Source of the DNA: Bradyrhizobium manausense
GTDB taxonomy: Bacteria > Pseudomonadota > Alphaproteobacteria > Rhizobiales > Xanthobacteraceae
Direction of reading: 5' to 3'
Length of the DNA stretch: 38,546 nucleotides
NCBI RefSeq assembly: GCF_001440035.1
Contig: NZ_LJYG01000097.1
Location: forward strand, 30,191 to 68,736
A program made the translations under genes and the position numbers. The notes beneath the pieces are model-generated. The model made no database searches. It saw only the letters and a list, made by a program, of their open reading frames with translations, and was not told the DNA's origin. How positions within the stretch are numbered: the stretch's first letter is position 1; the number at the start of each line of letters is the position of its first letter. Shown here in pieces: positions 1 through 8,468 of the stretch.

Positions 1-768
1 CATGATGCTCACCGGCGGGGTCGACGAGGCGCTCGGGAACTCGGCATTGGTCGGCTTGCCCGACGGCATCGATGGCGGCAATGCCGCGATCGCATTGGGC
101 GGCAGCGCTCCTGGCGCCGCTGCAGGCGAATTCCAGGTCGGCGCATAGCGCGCGACCAGCTGATCATAGAGATGGGAATCCATATTGGCCGCGACCTGCT
201 GCTGATCCGTCAGCGAGCGGAACGCGGCGCAATCGAACTGGGTGCAGCCGTCGCGGCGGACCAGCACCTGCGCCACGAAGCCGAATCGATCGCGCTCCAG
301 CGCGTTGCGCAGCACCTTGGTGTCGAGCGTCAGGCTCTTGTCGGCGGTCGCGGCATCGCCAAGCGCGGTCAGCCGATCGATCCGGGCCGCCGTATAAGCC
401 ACTGCGGCTGCCGCCGTGTCAGGCGCGCCGAACAATGCCCTCTCGCAGCCGGCGGCCACGGCATCGCCGGCGAGATCGTCGAGGCACGCCAGCGCCGGGA
501 GGGTCGCGGTGACAGTGGCTTGCGTGCGGGCTTCGGCCGGAGCCGCCTGCCCCACCGGTCCGTAGATATTCATGGTGGCGGCCACCGCGATGCCGATCGA
601 GAGCAGCGTGATGACGGTCAGCGCGCCGTTGGCGACCGATTTCTCGGCGCGCAACAGCGTGATCAGCATGATCAATCCGAAGAAGCCGGCAGCCGCCAGC
701 GTCAACCACATCGGGAAAGATGGCGAGCGCCAGGTTTGGTCGAGCGACGAGGCCCAGGCCCAGTTCAT
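1..768 (-). CDS. Hypothetical membrane-anchored protein, C-terminus beyond window
   Basis: An open frame runs on the minus strand from an ATG at 768 to the window edge without a stop, giving 256 codons, so the C-terminus is missing. The protein starts MNWAWASSLDQ and has two hydrophobic segments near residues 20-37 and 45-65. The rest is soluble, Ala-rich and contains several Cys, ending in a Pro/Ser/Ala-rich stretch. This suggests an inner-membrane anchor with a periplasmic domain. I recognise no domain. Overlapping plus-strand frames are shadows: they are Arg-rich and lack membrane or domain signals. Confidence 0.75.
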   Translation of the reverse strand, partial: MNWAWASSLDQTWRSPSFPMWLTLAAAGFFGLIMLITLLRAEKSVANGALTVITLLSIGIAVAATMNIYGPVGQAAPAEARTQATVTATLPALACLDDLAGDAVAAGCERALFGAPDTAAAAVAYTAARIDRLTALGDAATADKSLTLDTKVLRNALERDRFGFVAQVLVRRDGCTQFDCAAFRSLTDQQQVAANMDSHLYDQLVARYAPTWNSPAAAPGALPPNAIAALPPSMPSGKPTNAEFPSASSTPPVSIM

Positions 769-924
769 GCGCGATGTCCCCTCACGCGAGCAAAGAGCTG
801 ATGGTCAAGCGAGCACCGCGGGTCGGCAACTGCCCCCGGCCACCTTGCGGAGGTGAAGCGGGCCTTTTGACGGCGAGCGGCGCAAATTCGTCCGCGATGT
901 CAATGCGCAGCTAGCGTCAGCGCA

Positions 925-1116
925 TTACGACAGCGCGAGCTGGCTTTCCTTGGCGACCCGTTCGAAGGCCTCGGTGGAACTCTTGATCCGGTACTGGCAG
1001 TCGTCGCCTTCCGTCGGCAGCAGGCGAATGACCTCGTATGAGCCACTCGCAGCCGGGCGCGCGACGTTGCTGGCAGTGAACAATACGCGCGTTCCCACGG
1101 GGAATTTATGCTTCAA
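925..1116 (-). CDS. Small conserved-looking hypothetical protein
   Basis: A 63-residue frame starts at TTG (1116), preceded by a GGAG seven bases upstream. The protein begins MKHKFPVGTRV and has a compact mixed beta-strand pattern (VLFTAS, SYEVIRLLP, QYRIKSS), like the small single-domain proteins frequent in bradyrhizobia. It ends in KESQLALS. No catalytic motif is visible and no function can be assigned. It stands alone, with gaps of about 150-200 bases on either side. Confidence 0.6.
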   Translation of the reverse strand: MKHKFPVGTRVLFTASNVARPAASGSYEVIRLLPTEGDDCQYRIKSSTEAFERVAKESQLALS

Positions 1117-1322
1117 CGCCCATCTCCATCACTCAAACAGCGCCGGCCGTGCCCAGGGTCCCACTGCGACGGACCGGCTGAAAACCCGGTGTGACCTATA
1201 GCATGCGATGCGGCGTTTTGGCCAGCAGTATACAACCATCGCAAACGGGACAATCCGGCAACGTTTTCAGTACGATAGTAAGGGAACCAGGCTCCCTGCG
1301 ATACCGCCGGAACGCCCCGCCC

Positions 1323-1691
1323 TCAAGCGCCGTGAGGCAGATGGCCGTTCGGGCTTGCCTGGTCCACCGCCTTGGGCAGCTCCTGGGCCAGGATCTCGCC
1401 GAGCTGGTCAACCGGGATGTGGTAGCGCGCCGCGAGCTGGCGGACGGTGTCGTTGCCAAGCACGGCGCGGAGCTGGTCGGCCGAGATCGGCAGGTTCGGG
1501 CCATTGCCGAGCCAGGACTTCACCTGCTCGCCAAAGCCCGCCTGCTGCAGCTTTGCGACGATCGAGCCTAAGCCGCCCTGGTTGTTGCTGCCCATCACCT
1601 CGCTCAGCACGGCCGGCAGGACGGCGGCGCCGAGCTGCCCAAGCGCGCTGCGCAGTGCGGGATTGTTCTCCAGCGAGTCCAGAAGTCCCAT
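1323..1691 (-). CDS. YidB family protein (DUF937)
   Basis: A 122-residue protein begins MGLLDSLENNPALRSALGQLG. It carries the family pattern: an N-terminal helical segment with Gly/Asn-rich GSNNQGGLGSIVAKLQQAGFG, then SWLGNGPNLPISADQLRAVLG and a C-terminal helix with AARYHIPVDQLGEILAQELP. This YidB/DUF937 fold is widespread in proteobacteria and its biochemical role is not established. The ATG at 1691 follows a purine-rich GAGGGGA ribosome site. Length is normal for the family and the gene looks intact. Confidence 0.88.
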   Translation of the reverse strand: MGLLDSLENNPALRSALGQLGAAVLPAVLSEVMGSNNQGGLGSIVAKLQQAGFGEQVKSWLGNGPNLPISADQLRAVLGNDTVRQLAARYHIPVDQLGEILAQELPKAVDQASPNGHLPHGA

Positions 1692-1826
1692 GGCCGTCCC
1701 CTCTTCGTTATTCCCTATGATTGAGCGCCGCCGTTCGGCACGTCGTCAAGCGGCGCCCATTCACATTTCAAGCGAGCATCAGCTTATCGGAGAACCGATA
1801 TCCACGTCTCCGGCTCATGCTTTCGA

Positions 1827-2489
1827 CTACGCGTCCTCGAACTTTTCGATGACAAGCGTTTCGGCGAGGCCATCGCGGGTCCATTCCTGGAACGCCGGCA
1901 TCGCCATCATCGTATCCATGTAGGCCTTGGTCTCCGGCGTGACCTCGATGGCGTAGGTGCGGAAGCGATGCACGACCGGCGCATACATCGCATCCGCCGC
2001 GCCGAAGCGGCCGAACAGGAACGGCCCGCCGGCGCCATAGCGGGTCCGGCACGTGTGCCAGATCTCCTCAACGCGCGCGACATTGGCCTTGGCGTCCGCC
2101 GACAGCGTCACAGGCCGCACCGGACGGTGCAGGTTCATGCCGCATTCGCTGCGCAAGGCCATGAAGCCGGAATGCATCTCGGCGCAGACCGAACGGGCAA
2201 AGGCGCGGGCCGCGACATCGTCGGGCCACAGCTTCTTCTCCGGATAACGCTCGGCGATGTACTCGATGATGGCAAGCGAATCCCACACCGTGATGTCGCC
2301 GTCGACCAGCACCGGCACCTTGCCGGCGCGGCTGAAGGACAGGATCTGCTCCTTGTCCGCGGGATTGTCGGTGTAGAGCGGGATCACGGTCTCCACGAAC
2401 GGGATGTCGTTGGCGCGCAGCGCAAGCCAGGGCCGCATCGACCATGACGAGTAGTTCTTGTTGCCGATCGCGAGCTTGAGCGCCGCCAT
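1827..2489 (-). CDS. Glutathione S-transferase family protein
   Basis: A 220-residue cytosolic protein. Residues 1-80 form a thioredoxin-like GST N-domain: the strand LKLAIGNKNYSSWSMRPWLAL contains the Ser-rich active-site loop, and KVPVLVDGDITVWDSLAIIEYIAERYP includes the cis-Pro (V-P) and the glutathione-binding D-S pair. Residues 90-215 are the all-helical C-domain. The family conjugates or reduces substrates with glutathione; the actual substrate cannot be read from sequence. Length is typical and the gene is intact. It is a single gene, convergent on no obvious partner, and the divergent DUF599 gene starts about 120 bases upstream. Confidence 0.9.
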   Translation of the reverse strand: MAALKLAIGNKNYSSWSMRPWLALRANDIPFVETVIPLYTDNPADKEQILSFSRAGKVPVLVDGDITVWDSLAIIEYIAERYPEKKLWPDDVAARAFARSVCAEMHSGFMALRSECGMNLHRPVRPVTLSADAKANVARVEEIWHTCRTRYGAGGPFLFGRFGAADAMYAPVVHRFRTYAIEVTPETKAYMDTMMAMPAFQEWTRDGLAETLVIEKFEDA

Positions 2490-2610
2490 GTCTCGTGTCC
2501 TTCCGCAAATCCGTCTGTGCGGCTGCTTTTAGCGCCATCGCCTGCCGCCAATCAATCGTTGCCGCACAGGAGCATGCATGGCAATCGTGTTGGCCCGCGA
2601 GGAGACAGAT

Positions 2611-3324
2611 ATGAGCAGGCACTGGGTCGACATCACTGCCGTCGGCTTCTTCATCATCGAGTGGCTGGTCTATGCCGCCACGCTCGAGCACTCCGCCTAT
2701 GGCCGCGACAGCCTGTCGGCCCGGATGAACAGATACCGCGAAGTCTGGGTGCGCCGCCTGCTCGACCGCGAGGCGCGCATGGTCGACATGCAGATCATGG
2801 CCTCGCTTCAGAACGGCACCGCCTTCTTCGCCTCCACCAGCCTGTTCGCGCTCGGCGGCGCGCTCGCGCTGCTGCACGCCACGAACGACGCCATCACGAT
2901 TCTGGCCAAGCTGCCGATCGATCTCAGCACCTCGCCCGCAATGTGGGAGCTGAAATGCGTCGGCCTCGTGCTGATCTGCGTCTATGCCTTCTTCAAGTTC
3001 GCCTGGGCCTATCGCCTGTTCAACTATGTCGCCATCCTCTATGGCGGCATGCCGCCGGCCTCGCAGCGCGACACGCCGGAGGCCGAAGCCCATGTCATGC
3101 GCACCACGCGCCTGTTCGAATCCGCCGGCCGCCACTTCAACCGCGGCCAGCGCGCCTTCTTCTTCGCGCTCGGCTATCTCGGCTGGTTCGTCAGCCCCTG
3201 GGTGCTGTTCGTGACCACCGCCGCGGTGGTGGTCGTGACCTGGCGGCGGCAGTTCGCCTCCAGCGCCTGGGCCGCCATGGCGCCGGAGGTGGCCGCGGGC
3301 GATGAGCGCAAGCGCGGCCGGTGA
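2611..3324 (+). CDS. DUF599 family membrane protein
   Basis: A 237-residue protein with a DUF599 pattern: an N-terminal membrane segment (ITAVGFFIIEWLVYAATLEH), the conserved MNRYREVWVRRLLDRE loop and the DMQIMASLQNGTAFFAST segment, then three more membrane helices around residues 75-90, 110-135 and 195-225. The start at 2611 is preferred over the in-frame ATG at 2578 because GAGGAGA lies seven bases before it. The function of the family is unknown; the inner-membrane location follows from the four predicted helices. Confidence 0.85.
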   Translation: MSRHWVDITAVGFFIIEWLVYAATLEHSAYGRDSLSARMNRYREVWVRRLLDREARMVDMQIMASLQNGTAFFASTSLFALGGALALLHATNDAITILAKLPIDLSTSPAMWELKCVGLVLICVYAFFKFAWAYRLFNYVAILYGGMPPASQRDTPEAEAHVMRTTRLFESAGRHFNRGQRAFFFALGYLGWFVSPWVLFVTTAAVVVVTWRRQFASSAWAAMAPEVAAGDERKRGR

Positions 3325-3341
3325 GCGAGCTCTTTCCACAT

Positions 3342-3421
3342 CGTCATTGCGAGCGCAGCGAAGCAATCCAGAGTCTTTCCGCGGAGGGGTTCTGGATTGC
3401 TTCGCTGCGCTCGCAATGACG
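3342..3421. repeat. Intergenic palindrome, perfect 31-bp arms
   Basis: Left arm 3342-3372 (starting CGTCATTGCGAGCGCAGCG) and right arm 3391-3421 are exact reverse complements across 31 bp, with an 18-base loop. The same family recurs at 5863-5949. It lies just after the stop of the DUF599 gene, so its transcript would form a very stable hairpin that could act as a terminator or RNA-stability element. Dispersed palindromes of this type are common in bradyrhizobial intergenic DNA. Confidence 0.9.
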
Positions 3422-3456
3422 GAGTATGAGGCGACGACATGATTCTCCAAGTGACA

Positions 3457-3581
3457 CTGTCATTCCCCGCGCAGGCGGGGAATCCAGTACGCCGCAGCTT
3501 CTCGGTTCTATCCGCGCCGTCTCGGAGTACTGGATCGCCCGGTCCAGGTGTGCAATTGCGCACTGGCCGGGCGATGACAGC
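3457..3581. repeat. Second type of intergenic palindromic repeat
   Basis: The element begins CTGTCATTCCCCGCGCAGG, includes a small CCCCGC/GCGGGG hairpin and the phrase GAATCCAGTA, and ends with TACTGGATCGCCCGGTC and CCGGGCGATGACAG. The ends are therefore complementary in an interrupted way. It sits between the palindrome at 3342 and the 3' end of the TolA-like gene. Bases 3325-3631 hold these two repeats and no gene. Confidence 0.7.
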
Positions 3582-3631
3582 GAGTGTGTAGACGCAGACA
3601 CGTCGCGCGCTCGCGTCATTCCACCCGAAAA

Positions 3632-4501
3632 CTATGACCCGAAATCCCGCGGCGTGAATGAAAGGTCCATCACCTTCCATTCCTCGTACTTGTCCGGCGG
3701 CAACATCTTGTAAGGCTGGCAGGCTTGCGCCGCACTGATCGCTGATTTCACGATGGCCACGCCCTTCGCGGACGGCGGCGCCTCGATCAGGATGGGTGGC
3801 CGCGCCAGCGTACCGTCGGTGGCCATCACCATCCGCAGCCTGATGCGCACGGCATCGGTCGGCGCGACGTCCGCCGGGAGTTTCGAACAACTTCTCAGGT
3901 GACGCCGTAGCTCGGCAATGACTTCCGGCGGCAGCTTCGCCGCGATCGAGTCCTTGGCATCGCCGCCATCATCCTTGGGGGCATCTTTCGACGCGGGCGG
4001 CAGTTCGGGCGGCAGGCCCAGCATCACGCCGTATTTGATCGTCACATCAGGCTCCGGCGGCTGATAGGCCGGAGCGGCCGCCTGCGGCTGCGGCACCGCA
4101 GGCTGCTGCTGTGGCGCCTCGTGCGCAGCCTGCTTCTGCTGAGGCGCCAGCTTGTCCTTGGCAGCAGGCTGGGCCGAGGTGTCCGGCCTATCCTTGTCGG
4201 TGAAGTCGAGCTTCGGCAGCTTCAGGTCAGAGGGCGGCTCGGATGGCTTCTCCTTCGCCTCCTCCTTCGCCTCCTTCTTGGCCTTCTCCTCTGCCTTTTC
4301 TTCTGCTTTGGCCTCTTGCTGCTTCACCTGCTCCGGCGTGACGATGTCGACCGCAACGGTCTCGGGCGGCGCGGAATGAAATGGATGGACCTCGCTGATC
4401 AGGATGATCAGCGCGACCAGCGTCAGATGCGCGATCGCCGACGCCGCAATGTCCGTCCGGATGATCTTGCGCAGTTCCATCGCCCGATCTTGGGTTGCCA
4501 T
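3632..4501 (-). CDS. TolA/TonB-like envelope protein
   Basis: A 289-residue protein with a TonB/TolA layout: a short cytoplasmic N-terminus, one membrane helix at about residues 19-36 (ASAIAHLTLVALIILISEV), a charged Lys/Glu/Ala coiled-coil segment at about 57-90, a Pro/Gln-rich spacer to about 150, and a C-terminal globular region after PPEVIAELRRHLRSCSKLP with a TonB-like strand pattern (VRIRLRMVMATDGTL). Such proteins couple the inner membrane to outer-membrane or periplasmic partners. The AGGAG before the ATG at 4501 supports the start. It lies 28 bases downstream of the aldo/keto reductase gene on the same strand, so co-transcription is possible, although a functional link is not obvious. 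Confidence 0.75.
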   Translation of the reverse strand: MATQDRAMELRKIIRTDIAASAIAHLTLVALIILISEVHPFHSAPPETVAVDIVTPEQVKQQEAKAEEKAEEKAKKEAKEEAKEKPSEPPSDLKLPKLDFTDKDRPDTSAQPAAKDKLAPQQKQAAHEAPQQQPAVPQPQAAAPAYQPPEPDVTIKYGVMLGLPPELPPASKDAPKDDGGDAKDSIAAKLPPEVIAELRRHLRSCSKLPADVAPTDAVRIRLRMVMATDGTLARPPILIEAPPSAKGVAIVKSAISAAQACQPYKMLPPDKYEEWKVMDLSFTPRDFGS

Positions 4502-4529
4502 CCTGCTCCTAGCATACCCAAGTTCCCCC

Positions 4530-5348
4530 TCAATCCCATTTCGGCGCGAAGCCGAAATCGGTCAGGCGTCCCTTGGGACTGGCAAGTGCGGCGATATCAG
4601 CCATCTCGCCATCCGAGAGCTCGAAATCGAAGATCTCGATGTTCTCCGAAAGACGTTCGACGCGCGAGGTTCTTGGAATGGCAGACACATTCTGTTGCAC
4701 CAGCCAGCGCAGGCAAATCTGCGCCGGCGTCTTGCGATGGGCGTGGCCGATGTCCAAGAGTGTCTGGTCGGACTTGATGCGGCCCTTGGCGATCGGGCTG
4801 TAGGCAACGAGTGCCATCCCGTGCCGGTCGCAGGCCGCCCTCACCTTCGCCTGATCGAGATAGGGATGATATTCGACCTGGTTGCAGACCAGCGGCTCGC
4901 CTGACAGGGCGACCGCCTGCTCGATCAGCGCGACCGTGAAATTGGAGACGCCGATGTGGCGCGTGAGGCCCATGCGCTTGGCATGCGCCAGCGCGCCCAA
5001 CGTCTCCTCCAGCGGCACGTGCGGATTGGGCCAGTGCAACAGCACGAGGTCGACAGCGGGAAGCCTCAGGCGCACCAGGCTCTCCTTGATCGACCGCTCG
5101 AGATCGTGGGGCGCGAAATGGTTGGTCCAGACCTTGGTGGTGACAAAGACGTCGTCGCGGCGGACGCCAGAGGCGCGCAATCCGTCGCCGACCTCGCGCT
5201 CATTGTCATAGACCTGGGCGGTGTCGATATGGCGGTAGCCCAGCCGCAGCGCCTGCTCGACCACGCGGGCGCAGGTCCGGCCGCTCAGCTCCCAGGTCCC
5301 GAGCCCGATCGCCGGGATTTTGGCGCCATTGGCCTCGACGAACAGCAT
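4530..5348 (-). CDS. Aldo/keto reductase
   Basis: A 272-residue TIM-barrel oxidoreductase, NADPH-dependent by family. Seen motifs: IPAIGLGTWELSG at the N-terminus, GYRHIDTAQVYDNEREVG with the catalytic Asp and Tyr, VFVTTKVWTNHF with the catalytic Lys, VDLVLLHWPNP with the catalytic His, and IGVSNFT. The C-terminal cofactor region is AIPRTSRVERLSENI. I chose the ATG at 5348 (MLFVEANGAK) because AGAGAGGA precedes it and the protein then begins at the normal first strand; an upstream ATG at 5399 would add 17 unusual residues. The substrate is unknown. Confidence 0.92.
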   Translation of the reverse strand: MLFVEANGAKIPAIGLGTWELSGRTCARVVEQALRLGYRHIDTAQVYDNEREVGDGLRASGVRRDDVFVTTKVWTNHFAPHDLERSIKESLVRLRLPAVDLVLLHWPNPHVPLEETLGALAHAKRMGLTRHIGVSNFTVALIEQAVALSGEPLVCNQVEYHPYLDQAKVRAACDRHGMALVAYSPIAKGRIKSDQTLLDIGHAHRKTPAQICLRWLVQQNVSAIPRTSRVERLSENIEIFDFELSDGEMADIAALASPKGRLTDFGFAPKWD

Positions 5349-5449
5349 GAGGAATCCTCTCTGTTGCGGCAGCCCCCGGGGAGTCGTCAACGCCGTCATT
5401 ATGGACCTGGTCCGCCGGAGTGCAACGGACGAGGCTGGCCGTGAATGCG

Positions 5450-5776
5450 TCAGGCTTTGGCCAGCGCCTGGAACACCGTATCAGGCGAATGTGCGATCAC
5501 GGCCAGCAGCGCGCGGGCGGGTCCACGCGGGGCGCGCTTGCCCTGCTCCCAATTGCGGATGGTCTCGACGGGCACGCCGAGCTTGGCGGCGAACTCGATC
5601 TGGGTCAGACAGGCGCGCCGGCGCAAATCGCGCACCCCGAGCGAGCCGGCTTCCGCCGGCGGAGTTTCAACCGCTGGCTGGACCGGCTGGACGGAAAACG
5701 GCTGAACGGGAAGCTCTTGCCCATCCCGCAACTCAACGACCCGTCCGTCCGCCTTCAGCCGCAACCGCATGCTCAT
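5450..5776 (-). CDS. XRE-family helix-turn-helix regulator
   Basis: A 108-residue protein. The first half is variable and Pro/Val-rich (RVVELRDGQELPVQPFSV). Residues about 48-105 are a helix-turn-helix of the HigA/NadS type: RRRACLTQIEFAAKLGVPVETIRNWEQGKRAPRGPARALL, where the recognition helix is VPVETIRNWEQG. Such proteins often autoregulate as antitoxins, but no toxin-like gene adjoins: upstream lies a palindrome, downstream the aldo/keto reductase. It may therefore be a stand-alone DNA-binding regulator. Confidence 0.85.
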   Translation of the reverse strand: MSMRLRLKADGRVVELRDGQELPVQPFSVQPVQPAVETPPAEAGSLGVRDLRRRACLTQIEFAAKLGVPVETIRNWEQGKRAPRGPARALLAVIAHSPDTVFQALAKA

Positions 5777-5862
5777 TCCCCCAAGCGCGGGCGATGATGC
5801 GACAGCACGCTTAAGGTCGGATTAAAGGCGCAGGCCGAGTGAGGGTGCCCCGCCCTCTCCCC

Positions 5863-5949
5863 CGTCATTGCGACGAGCCCTTGCGACGAAGCAATCCGGA
5901 CTGCCGCTGCGGAGAAATTCTGGATTGCTTCGCTTCGCTCGCAATGACG
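5863..5949. repeat. Second copy of the GCAATCCAGA palindrome family
   Basis: Starts CGTCATTGCGACGAG and ends GCTTCGCTCGCAATGACG, the same family as 3342-3421. The left arm carries a near-tandem duplication (GCGACGA appears twice), so its pairing with the right arm is interrupted. It lies between the XRE regulator and the 3' end of mgtE, where it could serve as a transcript end. Confidence 0.8.
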
Positions 5950-5978
5950 GTGGAGAGAGCGGCATTCCAAATCAGCCG

Positions 5979-7400
5979 CTACTTCAGCCCGAACCACAGT
6001 GTCGCGATGCCGAGGAAGGAGAAAAAGCCGACCACGTCAGTCACCGTCGTCACGAACGTACCCGAGGCCACGGCCGGATCGGCCCTGACGCGTTCGAGCG
6101 CCATCGGGATCAGAATGCCACCGAGCGCGCCGGCGACGAGGTTCACGATGATCGCAAGCCCGATGACGACACCGAGGCCCGGGATCTTGAACCATGCCAC
6201 CGCTGCGATGCCCGTGATCACCGCAAAGCCGATGCCGTTGACGAGACCGACCAGCGTCTCGCGGATCACCACGCGCCAGGCATTGGAGGAACCGAGCTCG
6301 CGGGTGGCGAGCGCGCGCACGGCGACCGTCATGGTCTGGGTCGCGGCATTGCCGCCCTGGCTCGCGACAATCGGCGCCAGCACGGCGAGCGCCACCATCT
6401 TCTCGAGCTGGCCCTCGAACAGGCCGAGCACGGACGAGGCCAGGAAGGCGGTGGCGAGGTTGATCAGCAGCCAGTTGAAGCGGCCGCGCGCGATGGTGAG
6501 AAAGGTGTCCGACAGCTCTTCATCGCTGGTGACGCCGCCGAGCGCCTTGAGGTCCTCGTCAGCCTCCTCCTCGATGACGTCGACGACGTCGTCGACGGTG
6601 ATGACACCGACGAGGCGGTCCTGGGTGTCGAGCACGGGTGCCGCGACGAGGTTGTACTTGCCGAACATGCGCGCCACCTCTTCCTGGTCCTCCAGGACGG
6701 AGACGCGGCGGCGATCCTCGTCGGTCAGCTCGGTCAGCGGCACCGGGCGGCGGGCGCGGAGCAGCACGTCGAGCGGAACCGCGCCCTGCCAGTGCTGGTC
6801 CTTGTCGACGACGTAAATCTCGTAGAACCGGTCAGGCAGATCGGGCGTGTCGCGCATGTAGTCGATCGCCTGCCCGACCGTGAAATCCTGCGGCACGGCG
6901 ATGAACTCGGTCTGCATGCGCCGGCCGGCGGAGTTTTCCGGATACAGCAGGCTGCGCTCGAGCGCGACGCGCTCCTTGAGCGGCAGCTTCTCGAGGATCT
7001 CTTCCTGCTCCGCCTCGTCGAGGGTCTCCAGCAACTCGACCGCATCGTCGGATTCAAGTTCGCGGACACCTTCGGCTACCGTTTCCGGCGGCAGCTCGTC
7101 GAGGATTTCCTCGCGAACGCTCTCGTCGACCTCGTTCAGCGCGGAAAAGTCGAAATCGGCGCCGGTAAGCTCGACCAGGCGGACGCGGTCGTCGGGCGCA
7201 AGCGCCGCGATGAGATCACCGAGGTCGGCCTCGTGCAGCTCGGCGACGCAGGCGCGCAGCGCAGCGCTGTCGGCGGCCTCGATCGCATGGGCAATTTCCT
7301 CGACGAATTCATGCCTGATTTCGCCGTCTTCATTGCGCATGGGGACGTGGTCGAGTACCAATGCCTCGGCGGAAGCAGCGCCATCGATCTGTTCATCCAT
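5979..7400 (-). CDS. mgtE: Magnesium transporter MgtE
   Basis: A 473-residue inner-membrane Mg2+ channel. Residues about 30-150 form the acidic helical N domain (VELTGADFDFSALNEVDESVR and further repeats). Residues about 155-285 are two CBS domains (PENSAGRRMQTEFIAVPQDFT; KYNLVAAPVLDTQDRLVGVIT). Five membrane helices follow from about residue 320, with the family signatures PIVASQGGNAATQT and DPAVASGTFVTTVTDVVGF lining the pore. The start at 7400 (MDEQIDG) is preferred because GAGGCG precedes it; the frame stays open to 7631, but that part overlaps the divergent deacetylase. Mg2+ gating by the N and CBS domains is family knowledge. Confidence 0.95.
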   Translation of the reverse strand: MDEQIDGAASAEALVLDHVPMRNEDGEIRHEFVEEIAHAIEAADSAALRACVAELHEADLGDLIAALAPDDRVRLVELTGADFDFSALNEVDESVREEILDELPPETVAEGVRELESDDAVELLETLDEAEQEEILEKLPLKERVALERSLLYPENSAGRRMQTEFIAVPQDFTVGQAIDYMRDTPDLPDRFYEIYVVDKDQHWQGAVPLDVLLRARRPVPLTELTDEDRRRVSVLEDQEEVARMFGKYNLVAAPVLDTQDRLVGVITVDDVVDVIEEEADEDLKALGGVTSDEELSDTFLTIARGRFNWLLINLATAFLASSVLGLFEGQLEKMVALAVLAPIVASQGGNAATQTMTVAVRALATRELGSSNAWRVVIRETLVGLVNGIGFAVITGIAAVAWFKIPGLGVVIGLAIIVNLVAGALGGILIPMALERVRADPAVASGTFVTTVTDVVGFFSFLGIATLWFGLK

Positions 7401-7479
7401 GGGAACGCCTCGCCGTTTCACAGGTTTGATGGTTTGGGCTGACGGTGAGGGCAATACCCACAAGACAATCGCGAGCGCA

Positions 7480-8286
7480 ATGGTAAAGATGCATCGGCCG
7501 AAATGGACCTCGATCACGACGGGCGTGGCTCTCGCCGGCCTCACCGTGATCGGCGCGGCCCGGGCGGCGGATTGCCCCCGGAGCGATGCACTCGGCACCT
7601 CCCGGATCCTGAGCGTCGATGCCAAGACCACGCCACGCGTTGGCTTGAAGAGCTTTCCGCAGACGCTGCCGCTTGAAGATCACGAGGTGGTGCTGACCTT
7701 TGACGACGGTCCGCGTCCCCCCTCGACGAACAAGGTGCTGGCGGCGCTGGCGCAGGAATGCGTGCGCGCGACCTTCTTCCTGGTCGGCCGCAGCGCCACC
7801 GAATTCCCTGATCTCGTCAAGCGCATCGCCCGCGAGGGTCATACCATCGGTCATCACACCTGGTCGCATCCGTACATGGCGCGTATCCCGGCTGATACGG
7901 CGAACTACGAGATCGACCACGGCATCGCCTCCGACGAGAAGGCATTGCACGGGGTCTCGACCACGACACCGTCGACGCCGTTCTTCCGCTTCCCCTATTT
8001 CGAGTCCACGCCGGCCCAGCTCGACATGCTCGAGCACCGCGGCATCGTCGTGTTCGGCGCCGATTTCTGGGCCAGCGACTGGAACGACATGACGCCGGCG
8101 CAGGAACTCAAGTTGATCACCGACCGCGTCACCGGCGCCCGCAAGGGTATCATCCTGTTCCACGATGCCCAGGCGCGGACGGCCGCCATGATGCCGGACT
8201 TCCTGCGGTGGTTGCGGGAGAATGGCTATCGCGTGGTCCATATCGTGCCGGCGGGCACCTCCCAGAAGAACGCCGACGCGCATTGA
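7480..8286 (+). CDS. Secreted polysaccharide deacetylase (NodB fold)
   Basis: A 268-residue protein with a signal peptide (about residues 10-30, SITTGVALAGLTVIGAARA) followed by a NodB-homology domain. Seen motifs: TFDDGP at 73-78 (catalytic base and metal Asp), HHTWSHP at 125-131 (metal His pair), RFPYF near 170 and LFHDA near 227. The family removes N- or O-acetyl groups from chitin-like or peptidoglycan-like glycans using a divalent metal. Start 7480 or 7489 is equally possible; neither ribosome site is strong. It diverges from mgtE across about 80 bases that must hold both promoters. A paralogue follows immediately. Confidence 0.92.
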   Translation: MVKMHRPKWTSITTGVALAGLTVIGAARAADCPRSDALGTSRILSVDAKTTPRVGLKSFPQTLPLEDHEVVLTFDDGPRPPSTNKVLAALAQECVRATFFLVGRSATEFPDLVKRIAREGHTIGHHTWSHPYMARIPADTANYEIDHGIASDEKALHGVSTTTPSTPFFRFPYFESTPAQLDMLEHRGIVVFGADFWASDWNDMTPAQELKLITDRVTGARKGIILFHDAQARTAAMMPDFLRWLRENGYRVVHIVPAGTSQKNADAH

Positions 8287-8468
8287 TGCCGGAATGTCAC
8301 GGCTGACCAAATTGGGGTGATTTGAGCCCTATTAACATTCTGTTCATACTACGCCATGCAATGATTGAGGGGCGCCTCGGGCGGGAAGGTCTTGGCACCT
8401 GAACCGTTTCCTGATGTCTCCGACCTACCGATATCGCAGCCAATGTAGATGAGGGCAGACGGGGTTTC

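Noticed and set aside
172..801. Long plus-strand open frame near the left edge
   Set aside because: It is Arg/Gly/Gln-rich with no domain and lies opposite a better frame with membrane segments that runs off the edge.
2068..3450. A 460-residue minus-strand frame
   Set aside because: It passes through two well-supported genes in other frames and an intergenic palindrome; composition is typical of a high-GC shadow.
3342..3581. Possible CRISPR or tandem repeat array
   Set aside because: These are two different palindromic elements, not regularly spaced direct repeats; no cas genes are present.
5450..5776. Toxin-antitoxin pair
   Set aside because: The HTH protein resembles antitoxins, but no toxin-sized partner lies on either side.
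5868..7442. A 524-residue plus-strand frame opposite mgtE
   Set aside because: It mirrors the acidic MgtE coding sequence and begins inside a palindromic repeat; MgtE has all family motifs.
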